Origin: CAYGHG01 sp964349515
Lineage (GTDB): Bacteria; Oederibacteriota; PGYV01; CAYGHG01
Direction: 5' to 3'
Assembly: GCA_964349515.1 (NCBI GenBank)
Contig: CAYGHG010000006.1
Location: 1-46,951 of the forward strand
Length of the DNA stretch: 46,951 bases
The notes beneath the pieces were generated by a model that did not search any database, was not told the origin of the DNA, and saw only the letters and a list, made by a program, of their open reading frames with translations. Shown one piece after another: positions 33,990-43,480 of this stretch; positions within the stretch are counted from its first letter, which is position 1, and each line of letters opens with the position of its first letter. The translations under genes and the position numbers were made by a program.

Positions 33990-34943
33990 TTGGCTCTCAT
34001 TGGAAACGAACAGAATAACGCAACAGAGATAATGTCTAAATCCCTCGCGGGTGCGGAAAGCACGCTCGGGGAGCTTCTCGGGAAACAGGTATCAATAGAA
34101 ACCGTTCAGGTTGATTCTGTTGACGCCGGCTCAATAGGTTCTATTATGACGGGAAGCAATCTTGTTGCTCCTGTTGAATTGAGCGATGGGGAGGGAATTG
34201 CCGCGCTTATAGTATCCGAAGCGCAGGCAGCAATAATGGCAGACCTCATGATAGGCCAGGACGGGTCAAACCCGCCGGCAGCACTTGAAGATCTTCATTT
34301 AAGCGCGGTTACGGAACTTACAAATCAGGCGCTTGATTCAATCGTAAGCAGTATTGCTTCTCAGACTGCGAAAACTTTGCTTACTACTCCCATGGAAGTA
34401 TCTGTGATTGACCTGGGCGCAGGCATTGTACCGGGATTAGACGGCGATGTTGTCATACTTGAAGGCAATTTGAAAATAGGTGATTTTGATCAGGGTAAAA
34501 TTGCAGTTGTAATTTCCGGCCCGGCCGCAGAAGCAATAAAATCAGGGCCGCAGGCAGAGGTTTCGCTTGACGGTTTTGTAACAGACGCTACAGCCGGAGC
34601 TTCTACCGCAAAGAAAACCGCTCCGAGTGCGCGCAACGTGGTTGCGTCAGAACTTCGTTCTGAATCTTCGGGAGGCAACGTATACGAGCAGAGTCTTGAT
34701 ATCGTTATGGATGTGCCGCTGCAGGTAACGGTTGAACTCGGCAGAACCCAGAAACTGGTGCGCGACGTTCTTGAAATGTCACCGGGCTCGGTTATAGAAC
34801 TTGATAAACTGGCGGGAGAACCTGTTGATATTCTGGTAAATCAGAAGTATATAGCAAAGGGTGAGGTTGTAGTTATTGACGAGAATTTTGGTATCAGGAT
34901 AACCGACATAATAAGGCCTGCTGACAGGATACCAAAGATATAA
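33990..34943 (+). CDS. fliY: FliY-type motor switch protein (CheC-like domain plus FliN)
   Basis: The 317-residue protein joins an N-terminal CheC/CheX-like domain (about 10-195) to a FliN SpoA domain (about 227-312, with VTVELGRTQKLVRDVLEM and FGIRITDIIRP). One CheC phosphatase motif is visible: Ser105-x3-Glu109-x2-Asn112, with Pro134 after 21 residues. The first of the two motifs of Bacillus FliY is not apparent (STLGELLGKQV lies where it would be). It may remove phosphate from CheY-P at the switch. TTG start with TGGAGGTG upstream. Could be annotated as fliN. Confidence 0.87.
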   Translation: MALIGNEQNNATEIMSKSLAGAESTLGELLGKQVSIETVQVDSVDAGSIGSIMTGSNLVAPVELSDGEGIAALIVSEAQAAIMADLMIGQDGSNPPAALEDLHLSAVTELTNQALDSIVSSIASQTAKTLLTTPMEVSVIDLGAGIVPGLDGDVVILEGNLKIGDFDQGKIAVVISGPAAEAIKSGPQAEVSLDGFVTDATAGASTAKKTAPSARNVVASELRSESSGGNVYEQSLDIVMDVPLQVTVELGRTQKLVRDVLEMSPGSVIELDKLAGEPVDILVNQKYIAKGEVVVIDENFGIRITDIIRPADRIPKI

Positions 34944-34944
34944 G

Positions 34945-35565
34945 ATGAAAAAAACCGCGTTAATTTTATTCAGCCTTTTTTTTTTCAGCTGCGTAGTTTT
35001 TGCGGCAACGGTTGAAGGCAAATCAGAAAGAACGGATGCCACAGCGCAAAAGACTGAAGTTCCATATCTTCAGTCTGAGATTAACACGATAGAAAATCCG
35101 GTAATACCCCAGTCCCCGGGGCTGCTGGAAACACTTTTTAAACTCGCCATCTCATTGCTATTCGTAATCGGCCTGATTTACGTCCTCATGATCGCCCTAA
35201 AGTTTTTCTATGTCAGGGCATCGATACCGATGCGTACTGAAGGTGTGGTCAAAGTACTGGCAAAGGAATATCTGGAGGACAAGAAACGTCTTTACGTAAT
35301 TGAGTTTGGAGGGAGGGTTCTGCTTTTGGGCGCCACTCAGGAGAACATATCTCAGTTGGCGGAAGTAACCGATACCGCTGAGAAAGATGAGATCAGGGCA
35401 AAATCCGATGAATATATTTCAAAATACAGGATGAAGAATGAGTCGAAGTTCTCCGAAGAATTAAAAGGAGCGTATCTGAAACAGGGAAAACAGCTCGTGG
35501 AGTCCGGTAATAAAAAAATAAAGAACCTGATAGACAGGTTGAGGAAAGGCGGGGGCAGACAATAA
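34945..35565 (+). CDS. fliO: Flagellar biosynthesis protein FliO/FliZ
   Basis: FliO helps assemble the FliP core of the export gate. The 206-residue protein has a signal-like N-terminus (about 1-21), one membrane helix (about 62-85) and a cytoplasmic domain with VVKVLAKEYLEDKKRLYVIE at about 101-120, typical of the family. The C-terminal 50 residues are highly charged. It is longer than enterobacterial FliO, like the Gram-positive FliZ form. It sits two bases after fliY. Confidence 0.85.
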   Translation: MKKTALILFSLFFFSCVVFAATVEGKSERTDATAQKTEVPYLQSEINTIENPVIPQSPGLLETLFKLAISLLFVIGLIYVLMIALKFFYVRASIPMRTEGVVKVLAKEYLEDKKRLYVIEFGGRVLLLGATQENISQLAEVTDTAEKDEIRAKSDEYISKYRMKNESKFSEELKGAYLKQGKQLVESGNKKIKNLIDRLRKGGGRQ

Positions 35566-36323
35566 TGGCGCGGATAACAAGACTTACAGTTTTTTTTGCC
35601 GCAGTCACGCTTTTTATTCTTGCGTCGGCTCAGTCTTCCGCAGCCGCAGTTTCAATACCGCGTATTGATATAGGAGTAACGCCCGCCAAATCTCCGGCAG
35701 ATGTTACTGCTACCATTCAGATACTGCTGCTTTTGACAGTTCTTACGCTTGCCCCTGCAATACTGCTTCTTATGACATCGTTTACGAGGATTATTATAGT
35801 TATGTCTTTTCTGCGCCAGGCTTTGGGAAGCCAGCAGATACCGCCTAACCAGATACTTATAGGATTGGCTCTCTTTATGACATTCTTTTTAATGAAACCC
35901 GTGGGAATTGAAATATATGAAAAGGGCTGGACTCCTTACGTGCAGAATAAGATAACGCTGGAAGAGTCTATAAATGAGTCTTTAAAGCCCCTGAGAAAAT
36001 TCATGTTTAAGCAGACAAGGGAAAAAGACCTTGCTCTTTTTATTTTTCTCTCAAAAACGCCCAGGCCTAAAAATCAGGATGATGTACCTACCGGAGTTTT
36101 AATACCGGCTTTTATAATCAGTGAGCTGAAGACTGCTTTTACGGTAGGGTTTCTTATATACATTCCATTCCTTATTATAGACATGGTGGTGGCAAGCGTA
36201 TTAATGTCTATGGGTATGCTCATGCTTCCGCCTGTCATGATATCTCTGCCTTTTAAAATTCTTTTGTTTGTCCTTGTGGATGGTTGGCACCTTCTTTCAA
36301 GGGCACTCATTGTAAGTTTTTAG
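35565..36323 (+). CDS. fliP: Flagellar export gate protein FliP
   Basis: FliP is the main gate subunit of the flagellar type III apparatus. The 252-residue protein has a cleavable signal peptide (about 1-27) and membrane helices. Family segments are MTSFTRIIIVMSFLRQALG at about 69-87 and PPNQILIGLALFMTFF at about 92-107. It overlaps fliO by one base as TAATG. Confidence 0.96.
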   Translation: MARITRLTVFFAAVTLFILASAQSSAAAVSIPRIDIGVTPAKSPADVTATIQILLLLTVLTLAPAILLLMTSFTRIIIVMSFLRQALGSQQIPPNQILIGLALFMTFFLMKPVGIEIYEKGWTPYVQNKITLEESINESLKPLRKFMFKQTREKDLALFIFLSKTPRPKNQDDVPTGVLIPAFIISELKTAFTVGFLIYIPFLIIDMVVASVLMSMGMLMLPPVMISLPFKILLFVLVDGWHLLSRALIVSF

Positions 36324-36332
36324 CGGGCCTAT

Positions 36333-36605
36333 ATGAGCATAGAATTCGTAACCAGCTTTGGACGCGAGGCTCTTATTACGGTGCTGCTGATTTCATCGCC
36401 GTTATTGGGGATTGCGCTTTTTACAGGAGTCGTGATAAGCATATTTCAGGCAGTCACGCAGATACAGGAAATGACATTAACGTTTGTACCAAAGATTATA
36501 GTTGTCATTCTTGCACTGATCATTTTTGGACCTTGGATATTGAGAATAATGCTGAATTTTACTTCGACTCTTTTTATGAATATTCCGAACTACATGAAAA
36601 TGTAG
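36333..36605 (+). CDS. fliQ: Flagellar export gate protein FliQ
   Basis: This 90-residue protein with two membrane helices is part of the FliPQR export gate. FQAVTQIQEMTLTFVPKI at about 42-59 is the family signature. The ribosome site is weak (GGGCC), so coupling to fliP is likely. Confidence 0.94.
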   Translation: MSIEFVTSFGREALITVLLISSPLLGIALFTGVVISIFQAVTQIQEMTLTFVPKIIVVILALIIFGPWILRIMLNFTSTLFMNIPNYMKM

Positions 36606-36612
36606 GCGCTCT

Positions 36613-37407
36613 ATGATGGAACTCGATATCTTTAATCTTGCCCTCGTAGAACTTCAGGTTTTTATGCTGGTCGCAATAAGGGTATCAGCGATTTTCATTA
36701 CAGCGCCTCTTTTTGGAAGCAGGAATGTGCCTGACATTGTAAAAATAGCTTTCTCTTTTATATTGGCTTTTCTTATTTTTCCGTCAGCGGGGAAAATTAC
36801 GGGGACAATGCCGCCTGATATCATGGGTTTCGGGCTGCTTGCGCTTCAGCAGGTGATAGTGGGTGTTGTTATTGGTTTTGCCGCATATATGCTTTTTGCT
36901 GCCATACAGCTCGCCGGACAGATAATAGACCTCCAGATGGGTTTCGGCATAGTTAACGTTATAGATCCGATGTCAAATACACAGGTTTCCATAATCGGGC
37001 AGTTCAAATTCGTGCTGGGAATGCTGATTTTTATGGCAATAAACGGGCATCATATGTTAATACAGGCGGTATCAGACAGTTTCAGGCTGGCCCCGATCGG
37101 TGCTGCGGGCATGACGCAGGCTGCGGCGGTAAAACTCAGCGATATGTTTTACCATATGTTTGTGATAGCATTTAAAATTGCCGGCCCGGCCACGCTGGCG
37201 CTTTTTCTGACAAATTTGACGCTGGGTTTTATCGCAAGGACTATACCGCAGATGAATGTGTTCATAGTGGGGCTTCCGCTAAACATAATGGTGGGGATTA
37301 CGGCAGTGCTTATCGCACTCCCGATAATAGTGAATCTTTTTAACAGCCTTCTGACTTCAATGTGGGATGATATTTATTATCTTATCAGGGCAATGAGGGT
37401 GGCATAA
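36613..37407 (+). CDS. fliR: Flagellar export gate protein FliR
   Basis: The third gate component is a 264-residue polytopic membrane protein. FGSRNVPDIVKIAFSFILAF lies at about 35-54, LQMGFGIVNVIDP at about 107-119 and PQMNVFIVGLPL at about 214-225; these are typical of FliR. The start is ATG at 36613 or 36616. It ends one base before flhB. Confidence 0.94.
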   Translation: MMELDIFNLALVELQVFMLVAIRVSAIFITAPLFGSRNVPDIVKIAFSFILAFLIFPSAGKITGTMPPDIMGFGLLALQQVIVGVVIGFAAYMLFAAIQLAGQIIDLQMGFGIVNVIDPMSNTQVSIIGQFKFVLGMLIFMAINGHHMLIQAVSDSFRLAPIGAAGMTQAAAVKLSDMFYHMFVIAFKIAGPATLALFLTNLTLGFIARTIPQMNVFIVGLPLNIMVGITAVLIALPIIVNLFNSLLTSMWDDIYYLIRAMRVA

Positions 37408-37408
37408 T

Positions 37409-38539
37409 ATGGCAGAACCCGGAAAAACAGAAAAAGCCACGCCGAAAAAAAAGCAGGACGCCAGAAAAAAAGGGCAGGTCATTAGAAGTGTTGAGGTAAA
37501 TTCAATGCTTAACGTGCTTATGGCGCTTGTGGTGCTGAAAATATTCGGACCTTACATGATGTCAGTCCTTAAAGGCGCGGGAGTATATTTCTGGGGAAAT
37601 GCATTTTCTATCGAACTGACTTCTGATACCGCGATGAAAGAACTTACGCTAATGCTTCAGAAAATAATGATGTCGCTTCTGCCGATTCTGATAACGGTAT
37701 TTATAATTGCCCTCGCGGCAAATGTTTCTCAGTTCGGCTTTCTCATTTCTTTTGAACCGATGAAACCAAATATAAGTAAAATCAGCCCGATTAAGGGGTT
37801 TAAGAGGATTTTTTCCAAAAGAACGCTGTTTGAGCTGATAAAGGCCGTATTCAAAATAGGAGTTATAAGTTACATATTGTACAGTTCCGTGCAAAAGGTG
37901 TTTAACGAAATATTTATGACCCCCCTAATGGACATGGAAACATATTTTGCGTTTGCTGCTTCAACGGCTTTTAAGCTTGCAATGAAGATTGTAATTGCTT
38001 TTGTAGTGTTTTCCATAATAGATTACCTCTACCAGCGTTATGACTACGAGGACAACCTCAAGATGTCAAAACAGGAGGTAAAAGACGAGTTGAAGCAGAT
38101 GGAAGGGGATCCTTTTGTAAAAGCGAGAATTAGGAATATACAGCGCGAAATGGCAAGGAAACGCATGATTTCCGAGATACCCCGCGCAGATGTGGTTATT
38201 ACAAACCCTACTCACGTTGCCGTAGCGCTCCGCTACGAGGAGGGCGGTACCGGTGCGCCGGTGATCGTGGCAAAAGGAATGAACCTCATGGCGGAGAAAA
38301 TCAAAGAAATCGCCAGGAAAAACAGTGTTGTGATAGTTGAAAACCCGCCGCTTGCCAGAAGCCTTGTAAAGCTGGAGGTGGGGTGGGAGATTTCACCCGA
38401 ATTTTTTCAGGCAGTTGCCGAAATACTGGCATTTGTTTATCAGGCAAAAGGCAAAATAAAACTTGAAGAAAACGGCAAAAAGTTGGATAATACTTTAAAT
38501 ACTGGCAATTTATTGACAAATCCCGGAGGTAGTACATAA
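37409..38539 (+). CDS. flhB: Flagellar export switch protein FlhB
   Basis: FlhB controls the change from hook to filament export. The 376-residue protein begins KTEKATPKKKQDARKKGQV, then has four membrane helices and a cytoplasmic domain. The self-cleavage motif NPTH is intact at 266-269. FliK, encoded at 25180, is its usual partner. Overlaps flhA by one base. Confidence 0.96.
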   Translation: MAEPGKTEKATPKKKQDARKKGQVIRSVEVNSMLNVLMALVVLKIFGPYMMSVLKGAGVYFWGNAFSIELTSDTAMKELTLMLQKIMMSLLPILITVFIIALAANVSQFGFLISFEPMKPNISKISPIKGFKRIFSKRTLFELIKAVFKIGVISYILYSSVQKVFNEIFMTPLMDMETYFAFAASTAFKLAMKIVIAFVVFSIIDYLYQRYDYEDNLKMSKQEVKDELKQMEGDPFVKARIRNIQREMARKRMISEIPRADVVITNPTHVAVALRYEEGGTGAPVIVAKGMNLMAEKIKEIARKNSVVIVENPPLARSLVKLEVGWEISPEFFQAVAEILAFVYQAKGKIKLEENGKKLDNTLNTGNLLTNPGGST

Positions 38540-40635
38540 TGGCTAACGGCACTAACGTCAAGACGGCAGGGTTTGCACAGACCCTGCGCTCGTCTTCGGA
38601 CATGATTATTATAATCGGCATAGTAGCAGTTGTGCTGATGATAATAGTTCCTATGCCCACGCCGTTGCTTGACATACTCCTGACTTTAAACATTGCTTTG
38701 GCGCTTATGGTTCTTGTAATAACAATGTACACTAATGAACCTCTCCAGTTTTCCACGTTTCCTGCACTTCTGCTGGTTACCACCGTATTCAGGCTGGCAC
38801 TTAATATATCGGCTACAAGGCTGATTTTAAGCGAGGCTTATGCCGGAGAGGTGATAGAGACATTTGGAAGTTTTGTAGTGGGGACAAAGGATTTAAGCGG
38901 GCTTGTGGTCGGGCTTGTTATTTTCAGCATAATAATACTCATACAGTTCGTGGTTATCACTTCAGGCGCGCAGAGGGTTGCCGAGGTCGCCGCCAGGTTT
39001 ACCCTGGATGCTATGCCGGGCAAACAGATGGCAATAGACGCGGATTTAAATGCCGGCCTGATAACAGACGATGAAGCAAGAAAACGGCGCCGCGATATTG
39101 AAAAAGAGGCTGACTTCTACGGAGCTATGGACGGTGCCTCGAAATTTGTACGCGGAGATGCTATCGCCGCAATTGTAATCGTTATTATAAACATAGTCGC
39201 AGGTTTTTTTATAGGAATAGTCTTCCACCAGATGACAATGGCTGAGGCAGCCACGCGTTATACCATACTCACTATAGGCGAGGGGCTTGTTACGCAGATA
39301 CCTGCCCTGCTTCTCTCTGTCGGCACGGGTATAATAGTAACAAGGGCGGCCTCGGATGCAAACCTCGGCCAGGACTTTGCCGGACAGATGTTGTCGCAGC
39401 CAAGGGCTATCAGCCTTGTAGCGGTTATCCTGCTGATACTTGGAATTATTTTTCCGTCTTGGGTTGTAAAAATACCATTTTTTCTTCTGGCTGCTGCGGC
39501 AGGAATAATATCATATACCATTAATTTAAGCCTTAAAAAAGAGGCCGAACGTACCGGCTCTAAAGCCGCAAAATCAGAACAGTCGGCGCGCGAGCCTGAA
39601 AATGTAATGCCTTTGATACAGGTTGACACGATGGAGCTTGAAATCGGTTTTGCTCTTATACCGCTTGTTGATCCTGCACAGGGAGGTGACCTGCTTGACA
39701 GGGTGACAATGCTGAGAAAGCAGATTGCGCTTGAATACGGGCTTGTTGTACCGCCTATCAGGATACGGGATAACATGCAGCTTAATTCAAATACATATGT
39801 GGTTAAGATAAAAGGTGTGGAGGTTTCAAGAGGGAAAATAGAAGTGGGATATTACCTTGCGATGAAGCCGGGTTCAAACGCCGAAGACATAACAGGCATT
39901 GAGACCAGAGACCCTGCTTTTAATCTGCCTGCAAAATGGATAAAAGAAGAGGAAAAACGTAATGCGGAAATGAAAGGCTACACTGTTGTTGACGTTCCCT
40001 CAGTGATATCAACGCAGCTCTCGGAGGTTATTAAAGCCCATTCAGACGAGCTTTTGACGAGGCAGGACGTTCACAAACTTGTAGATAACGCGAGGAAAAA
40101 CAACCCTGCCGTTGTGGACGAACTAATACCGGGCCTTCTGTCACTCGGAGAGGTGCAGAAAGTACTGCAGAATCTGCTGAAAGAAAAGGTGTCAATAAGG
40201 GATCTTGTCACGGTTTTTGAAACGCTTGCTGATTATGCCCGCCAGACAAAAGAAACAGAAATATTGACCGAGTTTGTAAGGCAGTCAATGGCAAGGATTT
40301 TTACTAATAAATATGCAAAGGACGGAGTTATTTACGCGATAACTATTGAAACAGACCTTGAACAGAAGCTTACGGATGCGGTAAGAAAAGCAGAAAGGCC
40401 GTCAGCGGCAGCGCTGCCGCCGCAGATTATACAGCGGATGTACAACAGCGTGATACTTGAGTTCAGAAAAAATGCGGGCAAGGAATACGAGCCTGTCATA
40501 CTGTGCTCGCCTATTATCAGGGCTTATGTGCGCAGGCTTATTGAAAAAATCATTCCAAATCTTGCCGTGCTTTCATACAATGAAATTCTTCCAAAAGTAG
40601 AAGTGCGTTCGGTCGGGGCGGTGAAAGCTGAATAA
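38539..40635 (+). CDS. flhA: Flagellar export protein FlhA
   Basis: FlhA forms the nonameric export ring. The 698-residue protein has eight membrane helices in its first half, and the conserved FHIPEP-type loop (DAMPGKQMAIDADLNAG at about 155-171, followed by RRRDIEKEADFYGAMDGA). The cytoplasmic docking domain runs from about 345 to the end. Complete and canonical. Overlaps both neighbours by one base. Confidence 0.97.
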   Translation: MANGTNVKTAGFAQTLRSSSDMIIIIGIVAVVLMIIVPMPTPLLDILLTLNIALALMVLVITMYTNEPLQFSTFPALLLVTTVFRLALNISATRLILSEAYAGEVIETFGSFVVGTKDLSGLVVGLVIFSIIILIQFVVITSGAQRVAEVAARFTLDAMPGKQMAIDADLNAGLITDDEARKRRRDIEKEADFYGAMDGASKFVRGDAIAAIVIVIINIVAGFFIGIVFHQMTMAEAATRYTILTIGEGLVTQIPALLLSVGTGIIVTRAASDANLGQDFAGQMLSQPRAISLVAVILLILGIIFPSWVVKIPFFLLAAAAGIISYTINLSLKKEAERTGSKAAKSEQSAREPENVMPLIQVDTMELEIGFALIPLVDPAQGGDLLDRVTMLRKQIALEYGLVVPPIRIRDNMQLNSNTYVVKIKGVEVSRGKIEVGYYLAMKPGSNAEDITGIETRDPAFNLPAKWIKEEEKRNAEMKGYTVVDVPSVISTQLSEVIKAHSDELLTRQDVHKLVDNARKNNPAVVDELIPGLLSLGEVQKVLQNLLKEKVSIRDLVTVFETLADYARQTKETEILTEFVRQSMARIFTNKYAKDGVIYAITIETDLEQKLTDAVRKAERPSAAALPPQIIQRMYNSVILEFRKNAGKEYEPVILCSPIIRAYVRRLIEKIIPNLAVLSYNEILPKVEVRSVGAVKAE

Positions 40636-41885
40636 TGAGGATAAAAAAGTTTGAGGCAGATACCTTACAGGAAGCCCTTGCCAGGGTAAAGAAAGATTTC
40701 GGCCCTGAAGCTGTTATTCTTCATACGAAAAAATTTAAGACCGGCGGAATATTTGGGGTATTTGGCAGGGAACGTACCGAGGTTACAGCCGGGATTGATA
40801 TGAATGTTGAAAGGCAGCCGAGAAAAGATCAGCCGGTTCAGCAGCAGGCTCCGGCATCATTAAGAAGTGATCATATGCCTGCAGCCAGGTCAAGGCATGC
40901 CGAAAGCAGGGAAATGGAAGTATTAAACACCTACCGCAGAATAGAAGATATCAGCCTGAAAAATGAAATGCTCTCCAGGGAACTAAACGAAGGAAAAATT
41001 TCAGTTAATACAATAACCAGAATGCCGCGAGAAAACTCCTCCATGCCTTCGCAGGCCCAGACCGGACTTAAAGAGGGGTTGGGAAGGCTGCAAAAAACCC
41101 TGATAGAAAACGGTGTTGAGGAGTCTGTAGTTTACCGCGTGCTGCAGTCTTTAAATACCCAGCTGCCGGAGTCACAGCTCAATAACAGGGCTTTTCTTGA
41201 AAAATTCATAATAGATTATCTAGCCGAAACGATACAGACTGCCGGCCCGGTTAAGACTGCAAAAGGAACTACGAAGGTAATGGCTATGATCGGCCCGACG
41301 GGAGTGGGTAAAACTACCACAATCGCAAAACTGGCGGCGCATTTTGCGTTGATGGAAAATAAACGCGTGGTAATGGTCAGCGCCGATACTTACAGGATTG
41401 CGGCAGACCTGCAGTTAAAAAAATACGGCGATATTATGGGAATACCTGTTGAAATTGTCCTGACCCCCGAGGATTTCCTAAAAGTCATTAACAAGCACAT
41501 AGACAAGGATATAATACTTTTTGACACAGCCGGAAGAAGCCCTCGTAATAAGCGCCACCTCGCTGAATTAAAGGACTTTCTTGAGGTCTATTCGCCGATT
41601 GAAACCCACATAGTGCTAAGTGCCGTGACCAAGTATTTCGACGCGCTGTCTATGATAAATAATTTCGGGCTTGTGCCTATTCACAGGATACTTTTTACAA
41701 AACTTGATGAGACAAAGAATTACGGGCTGCTGCTTAATCTTTCGCTAGGGTCCGGAGGCATCCCGATTTCATATCTTTCGGTGGGACAGACGGTTCCAGA
41801 CGACCTTCAGCCGGCTGACAAAAACGCAATTGCCAGGCTTGTGGTGAAAGGAGATTTTGAAGCGTGGATCAGGCAGAAAAACTAA
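40635..41885 (+). CDS. flhF: Flagellar biosynthesis GTPase FlhF
   Basis: FlhF is an SRP-like GTPase that sets flagellar position, usually at a pole. The 416-residue protein has the N-terminal B domain (MRIKKFEADTLQEALARVK), a linker, then an NG domain with the P-loop GPTGVGKTTT at about 220-229, VSADTYRIAA, and the G3 motif DTAGRSPRN near 298. The 3' end overlaps flhG by 22 bases. Confidence 0.95.
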   Translation: MRIKKFEADTLQEALARVKKDFGPEAVILHTKKFKTGGIFGVFGRERTEVTAGIDMNVERQPRKDQPVQQQAPASLRSDHMPAARSRHAESREMEVLNTYRRIEDISLKNEMLSRELNEGKISVNTITRMPRENSSMPSQAQTGLKEGLGRLQKTLIENGVEESVVYRVLQSLNTQLPESQLNNRAFLEKFIIDYLAETIQTAGPVKTAKGTTKVMAMIGPTGVGKTTTIAKLAAHFALMENKRVVMVSADTYRIAADLQLKKYGDIMGIPVEIVLTPEDFLKVINKHIDKDIILFDTAGRSPRNKRHLAELKDFLEVYSPIETHIVLSAVTKYFDALSMINNFGLVPIHRILFTKLDETKNYGLLLNLSLGSGGIPISYLSVGQTVPDDLQPADKNAIARLVVKGDFEAWIRQKN

Positions 41886-42793
41886 GAGAACTCGTAAAGG
41901 AAAGAAAGATGGAGAACCCTCCGCCGCAGGAAGAGGGCGAAGATGCCTTAACTCCGGGAAAGCGCACCGCAACCAAGGTTATTGCAGTGGCAAGCGGCAA
42001 GGGCGGCGTGGGAAAAAGTAATTTTACGGTGAATCTTGCCATTGAGCTCAGTAAAATGGGCAACAGAGTTATGATAATGGATGCGGACCTGGGCCTTGCC
42101 AATATTGACATTCTGCTGGGCATAAATCCCAAGTACAATTTGTCCCATGTAATCAACGGGGAGAAGGACTTAAAGGACATAATCACAGAAACGGAATTCG
42201 GAATAAAGATAATTGCAAGCGGATCGGGTGTAAAAGAGTTGGTTAATCTGAGCAATCAGCAGAGGGATTCTTTTATCAGAAACCTTTCCGAACTGGAAGA
42301 CATGGTAGATATAATGCTTGTGGATACGGGAGCAGGCATAAGCAAAAACACATTGAGTTTCATATATGCTTCCGACTACTCGATAGTGGTCACGACCCCC
42401 GAGCCCACAGCCCTGATGGATGCCTACGGGCTCATTAAAGTTACTTCGATGAGCAAAAACAAGATTCCTCTCAAACTAATAGTGAATATGGCAAATACAA
42501 AAGAGGAGGCAAAGGAAATAGCCTCAAGAGTAATACTACTCTCAAGGCGGTTTTTAAACATTTTTGTGGAGTCCTACGGATTCATCTACAGGGACAAGAG
42601 CGTGTTATCTTCGGTAATGGCGCAGAAGCCTTTTTCCGTACTTTATCCTTCATCAAAGGCTTCGGAATGCATTAAACAGATAGCCGGGAGAATATCTGAC
42701 AGGTATTCAAAAGATATACACAAGGGTGCTGCGCATGAAAAAAATCTGCTTGCCAGGTTTTTGGACATATTTGGAAATTCACAAACCCAATAA
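41864..42793 (+). CDS. flhG: MinD-like ATPase FlhG
   Basis: FlhG limits flagellar number together with FlhF. The 309-residue protein starts with the FlhF-activating DQAEKLREL segment (2-10) and has the deviant Walker A SGKGGVGKS at about 43-51 and MDADLGLANIDILLG at about 70-84. A C-terminal membrane-targeting helix is plausible. The GTG start lies inside flhF behind AAGGAGA. An FlhF/FlhG pair points to polar or defined-number flagella. Confidence 0.95.
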   Translation: MDQAEKLRELVKERKMENPPPQEEGEDALTPGKRTATKVIAVASGKGGVGKSNFTVNLAIELSKMGNRVMIMDADLGLANIDILLGINPKYNLSHVINGEKDLKDIITETEFGIKIIASGSGVKELVNLSNQQRDSFIRNLSELEDMVDIMLVDTGAGISKNTLSFIYASDYSIVVTTPEPTALMDAYGLIKVTSMSKNKIPLKLIVNMANTKEEAKEIASRVILLSRRFLNIFVESYGFIYRDKSVLSSVMAQKPFSVLYPSSKASECIKQIAGRISDRYSKDIHKGAAHEKNLLARFLDIFGNSQTQ

Positions 42794-42805
42794 GGAGGAG
42801 TGAAC

Positions 42806-43186
42806 ATGGCCGGAGAGAGAAGGAATTTCGTAAGAATAAAGAAAATGATTACGGTTGATTACAAGGTGGTGATAGACAAATTTGCCAGTACCGCTGTTCC
42901 TGCGGATGTCACGCAAACTGAAACGATAAGCGGTAACGGACTGACTATGATGCTTCCAAAACCCCTTAAAAACGGCGAAAGGCTGGAAATGGATATTGAG
43001 CTTCCTGACGGCGGGAAAAAACCTGTTGAGCTGGAGGGCGAGGTTATAGGAAGTGTAAAAAAGGGGGCGGGGGAATACCAGATAAAAGTAAAATTTACAG
43101 ACATAAATGAGCAGGTTCGTGACAGGCTCATAAAGTACATATTTAGGGAAAATGTAAAAAGCGGGCGGAAAGAAAAGAAAAAATGA
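42806..43186 (+). CDS. PilZ-like protein with a degenerate second motif
   Basis: The 126-residue protein has the arginine motif RNFVR (6-10) of PilZ c-di-GMP receptors near the N-terminus. A beta-barrel-like domain follows, with LEMDIELPDGGKK and YQIKVKFTDINEQVRDRLIKY at the end. The second motif, normally D/N-x-S-x-x-G, reads T-I-S-G-N-G (40-45), so the first position is Thr. It may bind c-di-GMP weakly or not at all. I chose ATG at 42806, seven bases after AAGGAGG; a GTG at 42800 is too close to that site. It overlaps the next gene as ATGA. Confidence 0.72.
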   Translation: MAGERRNFVRIKKMITVDYKVVIDKFASTAVPADVTQTETISGNGLTMMLPKPLKNGERLEMDIELPDGGKKPVELEGEVIGSVKKGAGEYQIKVKFTDINEQVRDRLIKYIFRENVKSGRKEKKK

Positions 43187-43464
43187 CACCACGCGCAAAG
43201 GCGGAAGTATCAATAATTGCGGGGCTTGCGGGTTTCTTTCTGGGAGGAATAATCAATGTCAGCCGGGAAATAATTGACATTGTACTGGGCGCCGTAGCCG
43301 GAGGCGCAGCTGTTTTTTTTGTATCATTCTTTATTCTGGGCCTGATTTACGGCTCAAAGGCTGCTTCCGCCGGAAAAGATGAATTTGTGCCGGCTGAATT
43401 TAAAAAGGACAATGACTCAAAAAAAGGGAAAAAAATAGATTTTGTAATAAAAGATGATTTTTGA
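43183..43464 (+). CDS. Small two-helix membrane protein of unknown function
   Basis: I do not recognise this 93-residue protein. Two hydrophobic segments (about 8-26 and 31-55) include glycine-rich stretches, and a Lys/Asp-rich cytoplasmic tail of about 35 residues follows. It overlaps the PilZ-like gene by four bases and precedes the sigma factor gene, so it belongs to the flagellar unit. It could be a membrane partner of the PilZ-like protein; this is inference from coupling only. Confidence 0.7.
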   Translation: MTPRAKAEVSIIAGLAGFFLGGIINVSREIIDIVLGAVAGGAAVFFVSFFILGLIYGSKAASAGKDEFVPAEFKKDNDSKKGKKIDFVIKDDF

Positions 43465-43480
43465 TTAATCCGGGGATAAA

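Noticed and set aside
36284..36616. Open frame of 110 codons across fliP end and fliQ
   Set aside because: It is a shadow of fliQ in another frame; FliQ is clearly recognised at 36333-36605.
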